From positions 1 through 64,000 of the forward strand of contig CAMEEX010000001.1 of the NCBI GenBank assembly GCA_945915235.1: a stretch of DNA of 64,000 nucleotides, written 5' to 3'. Made by a program: the position numbers and the translations under genes. Below the pieces are notes generated by a model that saw only the letters and a program-made list of their open reading frames with translations, was not told where the DNA came from and searched no databases. Source of the DNA: an uncultured Clostridia bacterium (GTDB lineage Bacteria; Bacillota; Clostridia; Lachnospirales; Lachnospiraceae). This document shows, piece after piece, positions 30,998 to 38,915 of this stretch (its first letter is position 1; each line of letters begins with the position of its first letter).

Positions 30998-32173
30998 ATG
31001 ATACATGAACGATATTACATCGAGAAGGCGAAGCAGGAGGCTTTGCTTGCGAGAAAGAACAACAAGAGTGACTTTTACAATGGAATTTATGACAGGTATG
31101 AGTATCCGGTGCTGACGAGGGAGCATACGCCGATTGAGTGGAGATATGATTTGAATAAGGAGACAAATCCTTATTTTATGGAGCGTCTCGGCATTAATGC
31201 GGTTATGAACTCGGGTGCGATTATGTTGAACGGAAAATACTATCTCATTGCCCGCATTGAGGGAAACGACAGGAAGTCATTTTTCGGTGTAGCGGAGAGC
31301 GACAATGGAGTGGACGGTTTCAGGTTCTGGGACTATCCGGTTGTGCTGCCGGACACCTGCCCGGAGGAGACAAATGTGTACGACATGCGCCTCACGCAGC
31401 ATGAGGACGGATATATTTACGGCGTGTTCTGCTCGGAGAGCAAGGACAGGGCTTCAAACGACCTCTCGGCTGCGGTTGCTGCGGCTGGAATTGTGAGGAC
31501 GAAGGATTTAAAGACTTGGGAGAGGCTTGACAATCTCACGACGCTTCACTCACCGCAGCAGAGAAATGTCGTGCTTCACCCGGAGTTTGTCGACGGCAAA
31601 TATGCTTTTTACACAAGACCTATGGACGATTTCATTGAGACGGGAAGCGGCGGAGGCATCGGTTTCGGGCTTTGTGACGACATAACACATGCCGTTATAG
31701 ATGAGGAAAAGATGACAAGCATCAGAAAGTACCACACAATCACCGAGGTAAAAAACGGGGCGGGAGCGACGCCGATTAAGACGGAGCGCGGCTGGATACA
31801 TATTGCTCACGGCGTCAGAAATACGGCAGCGGGGCTTCGCTATGTAATCTACGCTTTTGCCACGGATTTAAACGACCCTGCGAAGGTTATTGCCGAGCCG
31901 TCCGGGCTTTTAATCGGACCTAGAGGCGACGAGAGAGTCGGCGATGTCAGCAATGTGGTGTTCACCAACGGTGCCATTGTAAATGAAAAGAATGAGGTGT
32001 TCATCTACTATGCCTCCTCGGACACAAGACTTCACGTCGCAACGACCACGATAGATAAGCTCGTGGACTATGTGTTCAACACACCGCAGGACCCACTCCG
32101 CTCACCTGACTGCGTAAAGCAGAGATGTGCGCTGATTGAGAAAAATATGGAGCTGCTGGGAAAGGGCAGATAA
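30998..32173 (+). CDS. GH130 beta-mannoside phosphorylase (mannosylglucose/mannooligosaccharide type)
   Basis: [53 protein letters not shown]; start ATG 30998. Confidence 0.92.
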   Translation: MIHERYYIEKAKQEALLARKNNKSDFYNGIYDRYEYPVLTREHTPIEWRYDLNKETNPYFMERLGINAVMNSGAIMLNGKYYLIARIEGNDRKSFFGVAESDNGVDGFRFWDYPVVLPDTCPEETNVYDMRLTQHEDGYIYGVFCSESKDRASNDLSAAVAAAGIVRTKDLKTWERLDNLTTLHSPQQRNVVLHPEFVDGKYAFYTRPMDDFIETGSGGGIGFGLCDDITHAVIDEEKMTSIRKYHTITEVKNGAGATPIKTERGWIHIAHGVRNTAAGLRYVIYAFATDLNDPAKVIAEPSGLLIGPRGDERVGDVSNVVFTNGAIVNEKNEVFIYYASSDTRLHVATTTIDKLVDYVFNTPQDPLRSPDCVKQRCALIEKNMELLGKGR

Positions 32174-32203
32174 CAATAAATTTAATTGTGGAGGGTATTT
32201 TTT

Positions 32204-33262
32204 ATGTTTATAAGTCCGTCCGACCCGCGTTTAACCTACTGCGGGCGAATAGATTTTGATGACCCGGAGGCACCTGTTCTGGTGTACGCGTCAAGCTATG
32301 TGACATTCCATTTTACGGGAAGCTTTGTGAAGGTGCGTCTTACTAACAAACGTTCCTGCTGGAGCAACAGAATGGGCTGCATTGTCGATGGAGTGCAGAC
32401 GGCAGTGCTGCTTGAGGAGGACGACGGTGAGCACGAGTACACTATTTTTTCGCAGGAGGCAGAAGCACATGGCACAAAATGGCATGAGCTGATGTTTTTC
32501 AAGCGGCAGGACTCGGCAGATTATGTGGTTTTACATGGCTTTGAGCTCGAGGACGGGGCGCAGATAGCGGTAAATGAGGCCGAAAATGACAAGAAGCTAA
32601 AGCTTGAGGTATACGGTGACAGTGTCTCCTGCGGCGAGGTTTCGGAGGCGGTCGACTATGTCGGAAAGCAGGACCCGCCTCACAACGGAGAATTTTCAAA
32701 TAGCTGGTACTCCTACGCATGGCTGACGGCGAGAAAATTAAACGCGAAGCTTCACAACATCTCGCAGGGAGGAATTGCGCTCCTTGACGGAACAGGGTAT
32801 TTCGGCGCGCCGGGGTATCTGGGTGTGGAGTCCTGCTATGATAAGATAGAGTATCTTCCCGACCTCGGGGAAGTAAAACAGTGGGATTTTAGCGGATACA
32901 CGCCCGATGTCGTGGTGGTTGCGATAGGGCAGAACGACGCCCACCCGGACAATTACATGGTAAGGGACTATAACTGTGCGAAGGCAGATATATGGCGCAG
33001 TCACTATGAGGCGTTTGTGAGAAGGCTCATGGAGCTCTACCCGTCGGCGCAGATAATTCTCGCCACGACCATTCTCATGCACGATGCTGCCTGGGACAGG
33101 GCGATAGACGAGGTGTGTGTGCGGATTGCCTCCGAGAGGGTGCATCATTTCCTATATAAAAGAAACGGTACAGGAACTCCGGGGCACATCAGAATACCCG
33201 AGGCGGAGGAGATGTCGGAGGAGCTTGCGGGGTACATACGGGAGATTACAAAGAAGGAGTGA
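32204..33262 (+). CDS. Two-domain SGNH acetylesterase, CE2-like
   Basis: N-terminal jelly-roll-like RIDFDDPEAPVLVYASSYVTFHFTGSFVKVRLTN, then VYGDSVSCGE ... IGQNDAHPDN. Confidence 0.8.
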   Translation: MFISPSDPRLTYCGRIDFDDPEAPVLVYASSYVTFHFTGSFVKVRLTNKRSCWSNRMGCIVDGVQTAVLLEEDDGEHEYTIFSQEAEAHGTKWHELMFFKRQDSADYVVLHGFELEDGAQIAVNEAENDKKLKLEVYGDSVSCGEVSEAVDYVGKQDPPHNGEFSNSWYSYAWLTARKLNAKLHNISQGGIALLDGTGYFGAPGYLGVESCYDKIEYLPDLGEVKQWDFSGYTPDVVVVAIGQNDAHPDNYMVRDYNCAKADIWRSHYEAFVRRLMELYPSAQIILATTILMHDAAWDRAIDEVCVRIASERVHHFLYKRNGTGTPGHIRIPEAEEMSEELAGYIREITKKE

Positions 33263-33267
33263 GGTAT

Positions 33268-34440
33268 ATGAACGAGCTGGCAAAATATATAGATTTCGGG
33301 CAGGGAGTTGCAAATCCGGGGTATATTTGGGATATAAAGAATGTTATGAAGAGGGCTGAGGCGGGAGAGAAGCTCACGATAGGTTTTATCGGGGGGTCGA
33401 TAACTCAGGGGAGCTTGTCGTCCACGCCGCAGAAATGTTATGCTTATCTTGTGTACGATTGGTGGGTCAGGACTTTTCCGCAGTCGGAGTTTAAGTATGT
33501 GAATGCGGGCATCGGCGGAACCACGTCGCAGTTCGGCGTGGCGAGGGCGGAGGACGATCTGCTTGCACAGGAGCCGGATTTTGTGATTGCGGAGTTTTCG
33601 GTAAACGATGAAAGCACGGGGCATTTTATGGAGACCTACGAGGGTCTGGTGAGAAAAATTCTTTCCTCAAAATCACACCCTGCGCTCATGCTTGTGCACA
33701 ATGTATGCTACAACAATGGCGCGAGCGCGGAGCTCGTACATTCGAGGATTGCAAGGCATTACAATATTCCGTCGGTCAGCATGCAGAGCACGCTGTACAG
33801 GGCACTTTTAAACTGCAAATTTGACAACAGAAGAATTACTCCCGACGACCTTCACCCGAATGACTGCGGGCATGAGCTTGTGAGCATGGTGATTACAAAA
33901 AGGCTTGAGCAGATAAAAAATACCGTGAAGGCTGAGTATGAGACTGCAAAATCCGCGAGACCGGGACAGGCGCTCAATAAATGTGTTGAGACGGCACTTC
34001 CGGCACCGCTCACGGCAGACGCCTACGAGGATTCCGTGAGATATCAGAACTATAATTCCACCCCTGAGCTTGACGGCTTTGAGGCGGATATGTCCGAACA
34101 GAGGGATATAACCGATTGCTTTAAGAAGGGCTTTACCGCGTCAAAGAAGGGGGCGTCCATCACCTTCAAGGTAAATGGAAGCTGCATCGCGGTTCAGTTT
34201 AGAAAGACGATCCACAAGCCTGCACCGGTTGCGGTTGCAATTATTGACGGGGACGAGGAAAATGCAGTGACGCTCGATGCCAATTTCGATGAGACCTGGG
34301 GGGATAAGCTTGAGCTGTACACCCTGCTGGAGCACGGTGAGAACAAGGAGCATATCGTGCAGATTAAGCTTGTGGAGGCAGGTGAGACGGACGTGTCTGA
34401 ATTTTATCTTGTGTCGGTGATCGGGAGCGGGCGCGGTTAA
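33268..34440 (+). CDS. SGNH/GDSL esterase with C-terminal accessory domain, CE17-like
   Basis: IGFIGGSITQGS, NAGIGGTTSQFGVARAEDDLL, FSVNDES, DDLHPND. Confidence 0.75.
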   Translation: MNELAKYIDFGQGVANPGYIWDIKNVMKRAEAGEKLTIGFIGGSITQGSLSSTPQKCYAYLVYDWWVRTFPQSEFKYVNAGIGGTTSQFGVARAEDDLLAQEPDFVIAEFSVNDESTGHFMETYEGLVRKILSSKSHPALMLVHNVCYNNGASAELVHSRIARHYNIPSVSMQSTLYRALLNCKFDNRRITPDDLHPNDCGHELVSMVITKRLEQIKNTVKAEYETAKSARPGQALNKCVETALPAPLTADAYEDSVRYQNYNSTPELDGFEADMSEQRDITDCFKKGFTASKKGASITFKVNGSCIAVQFRKTIHKPAPVAVAIIDGDEENAVTLDANFDETWGDKLELYTLLEHGENKEHIVQIKLVEAGETDVSEFYLVSVIGSGRG

Positions 34441-34498
34441 AAGTGAGATAAACTTTTTTGTCAAAAATGTTTTTTGACAGTTACAAAAAATATAGAAA

Positions 34499-35890
34499 AT
34501 GGAGAAGAGTATGTTTCGAGACGATTTTGTGTGGGGCGTTGCGAGCAGCGCCTACCAGATAGAGGGCACTGACCCGGACGACGGAAGGGGCAAGTGTGTG
34601 TGGGACGTGTTTACCGAGGAGGGGCATATACACGAAAATCAGAACGCCTACACGGCGTGCGACCATATGCATCGCTACAGGGAGGACTATGCCCTTATGA
34701 GGCAGTTCGGCATAAAGGCATACCGCTTTTCGATGAACTGGGCGAGAATACTCCCGGAGGGGACGGGAAGGGTAAACCAGAAGGCAGTTGATATGTACCG
34801 CGACATGATTATGGCGATGAAGGAGAATGGAATTACCCCGTACATAACGATGTTTCACTGGGAGCTTCCGCAGGCGCTTCAGGTGAAGGGCGGCTGGCTG
34901 AATCCTGAGATTGTGGACTGGTTTGGAGAGTATGCGAAGGTGGTTGCCGAGAATTTTGCTGATTTGTGCGATTATTTTATCACGATAAATGAGCCGCAGT
35001 GTGTTGTGGGGCTTGGACATCTGAGCGGGGTTCATGCTCCGGGTGTAAAACATTCAATTACGGACACCTTTCAGATTGCACACAATCTTCTGAAGGCGCA
35101 TGGTCAGGCTGTGATAAATTTAAGAAAATATGCGGGCAAGCCAATCAAGGTCGGCTATGCGCCGACGGGCGGCGTGGCATATCCTTACACTGATGCACCG
35201 GAGGATATCGAGGCTGCTAAGAAGGTGTACTTTGGTTTTTACAACCCGATGGACAACTGGACATGGAATGTCGCTTGGTTTTCCGACCCTGTATTTTTGG
35301 GGCATTACCCGGAGGAGGGACTTAAAAAGTTTGAAAAATATCTTCCGGTCATCACTGATGAGGATATGGAGCTTATCCACCAGCCGCTCGATTTCATGGG
35401 GCAGAATATATACAATGGATACTATGTCCGCGCGGGAAAAGACGGGGAGCCGGAGCTCGTTGACAGGGAGCCGGGATTTCCGCGCACCGCGATGGGCTGG
35501 TCTGTCACGCCGAGGGCATTTTACTACGGCATAAGGTTCCTCTACGAGAGGTATAAGCTTCCACTCTACATAACCGAGAACGGAATGTCCTGCCACGACC
35601 TGGTAAGCAGCGACCACAAGGTTCATGACCCTAACCGCATAACCTTCCTTGAGAGTTACATCAAGGGAATGGAAAAAGCCATCGACGAGGGCGCAGACGT
35701 CAGGGGCTATTTTGAGTGGACCTTCCTCGACAACTTTGAGTGGGCTGACGGCTACACGCAGCGCTTTGGGCTTGTCTATGTCGACTTTGCGACGCAGGAG
35801 CGCATACCGAAGGACTCCGCCTGCTGGTACAGGGAGGTCATTGAGACTAACGGAAAGAGCCTGCCGGAAACGGGGGTATTGTGGTGCTGA
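34499..35890 (+). CDS. GH1 beta-glucosidase / 6-phospho-beta-glucosidase family
   Basis: FVWGVASSAYQIEG, FRFSMNWARILPEG, TINEPQCV, LYITENGMS, YFEWTFLDNFEWADGYTQRFGLVYVD. Confidence 0.95.
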   Translation: MEKSMFRDDFVWGVASSAYQIEGTDPDDGRGKCVWDVFTEEGHIHENQNAYTACDHMHRYREDYALMRQFGIKAYRFSMNWARILPEGTGRVNQKAVDMYRDMIMAMKENGITPYITMFHWELPQALQVKGGWLNPEIVDWFGEYAKVVAENFADLCDYFITINEPQCVVGLGHLSGVHAPGVKHSITDTFQIAHNLLKAHGQAVINLRKYAGKPIKVGYAPTGGVAYPYTDAPEDIEAAKKVYFGFYNPMDNWTWNVAWFSDPVFLGHYPEEGLKKFEKYLPVITDEDMELIHQPLDFMGQNIYNGYYVRAGKDGEPELVDREPGFPRTAMGWSVTPRAFYYGIRFLYERYKLPLYITENGMSCHDLVSSDHKVHDPNRITFLESYIKGMEKAIDEGADVRGYFEWTFLDNFEWADGYTQRFGLVYVDFATQERIPKDSACWYREVIETNGKSLPETGVLWC

Positions 35891-35898
35891 ATAAATAA

Positions 35899-36200
35899 GA
35901 TGTTGGGGTCAAATAGGCTTGTTTATGTATTGAATGTATAACGGAATATATTTATGTATATCGACTCCAGTTGTACGAAGTAAGATGTTCTAAGAACTCT
36001 GAAAAATGTTTTCTATAATATACGCCACCGAAGCAAAGCATACCTCCGTGTATGCATTGCTTCTAAAGCAGCGTCCGTGCTGCTTTTGGCTGGGCGATTG
36101 GCAGAGTTCTAAGAACATCTAAACTTCTCACAAAAGTCGCGATATGCATAAACATATTCCGTTATACATAGCAAATTTTTTCCTATTTGACCTCAACATC
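35899..36200 (+). repeat. Structured palindromic repeat element, copy B
   Basis: Outer arms gatgttggggtcaaatagg/cctatttgacctcaacatc; ttctaagaactctg/cagagttctaagaa; hairpins gcatac-CTCCGT-gtatgc and aaagcagc-GTCCGT-gctgcttt. Confidence 0.92.
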
Positions 36201-36241
36201 ATAAAAATTTAATTTATGGAAATAATAAACAGTAAAAATGC

Positions 36242-36288
36242 AAGCTTGGATAAAAATATACATTTTGTATTTATTTTTATCCGGGCTT
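36242..36288 (+). promoter_or_regulatory. AT-rich inverted repeat just upstream of the AAA ATPase gene
   Basis: aagcttGGATAAAAATA...ATTTTTATCCgggctt. Confidence 0.5.
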
Positions 36289-36325
36289 ATGCTATATTGG
36301 GGATATAAACGGAGGGTTGGTGAAG

Positions 36326-37702
36326 ATGAAAAATATATATCTTGTGAATTATTCCGTTAAGGGAATAAAAACGCTTGATGAGCTTGTATCGTTGTCATTT
36401 TACAAGAAAACCATCACAAGAAATCCTGACACGCAGGACTATAATATTAAGGGAATTTACGGAATGAACGGTTCGGGCAAATCGGCAATCATATCGTCTG
36501 TGGATATTTTGCGGAATATTCTTGTCGATGCTGCATATTTGAATAATCCGATTGTCCAGAAAAATCTTGAGGCAATCATTAATAAGAAGCTTGGAGAGCT
36601 ATATATACAGGCAGATTATATGATAAAAGGCGCGAACGACCCGGTGCTTTTTAAATATATGGTGACACTGTCAAAGGATAATACCGGCAGATATGTTATC
36701 TCCAGGGAGCAGTTATCGTTTAGAAGAGCATTGTCAAAAAGTGAGTCAATGGCGGTTCTTTTTGATGTGGCTGACGGAGAGCTTGTGTCGGCCTACACAG
36801 ATGAAGGGGGGGACGAGTTTTATACGGACATATTAAATAAGACCATGAATCTGTTGTCGACAGCCTCGGTCAGTTCCATTTTCAATAAAAAGTTTCTGGA
36901 CACAAAATCAAATATACCTCCAAAAACAAAAAGTGTTTTGTGGATAGGCATATTTGGTCTTTTTGCGTTTGGCAGAAGGCTGCATGTCTATCTTGACCAG
37001 TCCGATGACCATACGGAGTATGTTGCTTTTAATTCGCTGAAATCATATCTTGATAGTGAAAATTATAATGATGAATTTGACTCAATGATAAACAATTTGC
37101 GGGACATGGACAATGATTTCCTGAATGTGTTGACGATAAGGGGAAATCGTGTGCTTAAGAGCTTATACGGGCAATATGAGGAGACAATTTCTAAATTATA
37201 TGAATTTTTACACATTTTCAAGTCGGACCTGCGGGAAATTGAAATTGACAAAAAAGAGAATAAAGACTTTTGGGTCTGCGATTTGGTCATGGTGTATGAC
37301 GGATATAAAATACACACGGAATATGAGAGCACGGGTATAAAAAAGCTCATAAAATTATTCGCATATATAAATGAAATGGTGCGTGGCGGGATAGTTTTCA
37401 TCGATGAGTTGGACTCAAATCTCCATGATGTATATTTGTGCGCCCTGCTTGAGTATCTGATGGAGTACGGACAGGGACAGCTCTGTTTTACAACGCACAA
37501 TGTGGGACCTATGGACGTTTTAAAGCAGCATAAGAAGTCCATCGATTTTCTGTCTGAAAATCATAAAATTTACCCGTGGACGACCAACGGCAACTACTCT
37601 CCTTCCAAGCTCTACAGAAACGGAATGATAGAAGGGTCGCCGTTTAACGTCGACGCAACAGATTTTATCAGCATATTCGGGGCTGGTGCGGAGGACGAAT
37701 AA
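36326..37702 (+). CDS. AAA ATPase (AAA_15/21, OLD/RloA-like ABC-type ATPase)
   Basis: Walker A GIYGMNGSGKSAI; Walker B-like GGIVFIDELDSNLHDVYLCALLEYL; LCFTTHNVGPMD. Confidence 0.85.
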   Translation: MKNIYLVNYSVKGIKTLDELVSLSFYKKTITRNPDTQDYNIKGIYGMNGSGKSAIISSVDILRNILVDAAYLNNPIVQKNLEAIINKKLGELYIQADYMIKGANDPVLFKYMVTLSKDNTGRYVISREQLSFRRALSKSESMAVLFDVADGELVSAYTDEGGDEFYTDILNKTMNLLSTASVSSIFNKKFLDTKSNIPPKTKSVLWIGIFGLFAFGRRLHVYLDQSDDHTEYVAFNSLKSYLDSENYNDEFDSMINNLRDMDNDFLNVLTIRGNRVLKSLYGQYEETISKLYEFLHIFKSDLREIEIDKKENKDFWVCDLVMVYDGYKIHTEYESTGIKKLIKLFAYINEMVRGGIVFIDELDSNLHDVYLCALLEYLMEYGQGQLCFTTHNVGPMDVLKQHKKSIDFLSENHKIYPWTTNGNYSPSKLYRNGMIEGSPFNVDATDFISIFGAGAEDE

Positions 37703-38229
37703 TGGGACTTCAGATAATTTTTGTCGTTGAGACGACCAGAAAATGCAACTCAGACTGGATATATATAAAGGATACGATAGAGCATTTTTATTCGTATGAA
37801 CGCACGCAGGTTAAGTTCAGTGTTGTATATATGGAAGGAAAGTGGAAGTACAATAAAAAAGAGAAGGAAATCAACAATCTGATTTCACAATATAGGGCAG
37901 CCTCGAAAAATAATCAGTCGAAGGTAATATTCTGTTTTGATTGTGATGATTATGACATCAATCAGGAAGATGCAGATTTTTTGAATGGGGCAAAAAGATA
38001 TTGTGATGAAAAAGAATATGAATTTGTCTGGTTCTGCAAAGATGTTGAACAGGTGTATTTAGGAGATAAGGTTGTTGACGACCAGAAGAAGAAAACAGCG
38101 GCAAAATTCAAGGAAAGAAAGCTGATATTAAAGGTCAGTCAAAAACAGCTCTCCGCAAATAATTTCCGCGCAAATTCCAGCAATATCATGCTGGTTCTGG
38201 ACCGCATCGGGGAGCTAAAACGAAAGTGA
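37702..38229 (+). CDS. Small protein, possible TOPRIM/RloB-like nuclease partner of the AAA ATPase
   Basis: N-terminal LQIIFVVET, KVIFCFDCDDYDINQEDADF (acidic DxDD), FVWFCKDVEQVYLG; 1-nt overlap with the ATPase gene. Confidence 0.5.
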   Translation: MGLQIIFVVETTRKCNSDWIYIKDTIEHFYSYERTQVKFSVVYMEGKWKYNKKEKEINNLISQYRAASKNNQSKVIFCFDCDDYDINQEDADFLNGAKRYCDEKEYEFVWFCKDVEQVYLGDKVVDDQKKKTAAKFKERKLILKVSQKQLSANNFRANSSNIMLVLDRIGELKRK

Positions 38230-38239
38230 ATATTTAACA

Positions 38240-38487
38240 AGATTAGGGTGTCAAAACATGTTGATTTAATCTGTGAGTGTATAACGTGTTATATTTATGC
38301 ATATCGACTCCGATTGTACGAAGCTAAGATGTTCTAAGGACTCTGATATATTTTTTATAAAATGCCCGCCACTGTTGCAAAACCAGCCCTCCGTGGCTGT
38401 TTGCAACTCAGTCAGCCTCCATGCTGACTGTGGCTGTACAGTCAACAGAGCCCTAAGAACATCTAAGCTTCTCACAAAAATCGCGAC
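38240..38487 (+). repeat. Structured palindromic repeat element, copy C (right outer arm lost)
   Basis: ttctaaggactctg/cagagccctaagaa; gaagctaagatgttct/agaacatctaagcttc; hairpins cagcc-CTCCGT-ggctg and agtcagc-CTCCAT-gctgact; the expected right arm after atcgcga is absent. Confidence 0.88.
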
Positions 38488-38527
38488 AGTGTAAGACCGC
38501 CCGGTAATATGAGCTTTGCTTAATGAC

Positions 38528-38796
38528 TACCGCTTAAAAGTTTAATGCATATTATCAGGCGGTAATAGTTGCGTCAGAAGAAAGAAAAAATAGCTGTACA
38601 TACCGCTTGCGTTAGCAAACATCTATCTCAGGCGGTAAAATCAACACCTTATTGTTACCAAAAGAGCTGATATACGAGAAATAATACGGCTTATTAGAAC
38701 AAGAAAGTAAATCAAGCGGTAATATACAACTGAAATACAAAAAAATAGAGTATATTTTACCGCCGCCGTGTGGAAATAGTCCGGTCAGGCGGTAAT
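38528..38796. repeat. Four 39-bp units TACCGCYT-N19-TCARGCGGTAAW at 38528, 38601, 38685, 38758
   Basis: All units exactly 39 bp with 19-nt non-conserved centres; periods 73, 84, 73 bp. Confidence 0.8.
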
Positions 38797-38863
38797 TCAT
38801 TTTTTAACAACGCCATTGTGAAAATTTAAAGGAAGAAGGGGCTGTAAAAAAACTCCTTTAATA

Positions 38864-38901
38864 GAAAAATGGCTATGGGCTCGCGCCCATAGCCATTTTT
38901 T
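38864..38901 (+). terminator. IS-internal hairpin upstream of the transposase
   Basis: AAAAATGGCTATGGGC-tcgc-GCCCATAGCCATTTTT. Confidence 0.7.
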
Positions 38902-38915
38902 GGTATAATGAATTT

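Noticed and set aside
38297-38494. 65-69-aa ORFs within repeat copy C
   Set aside because: Same reason: both strands of a palindromic element, no homology or RBS.
38528-38796. CRISPR array (period ~73 bp)
   Set aside because: The 39-bp units conserve only 8-12 bp ends, with centres unrelated; spacing is 73/84/73; no cas genes nearby.
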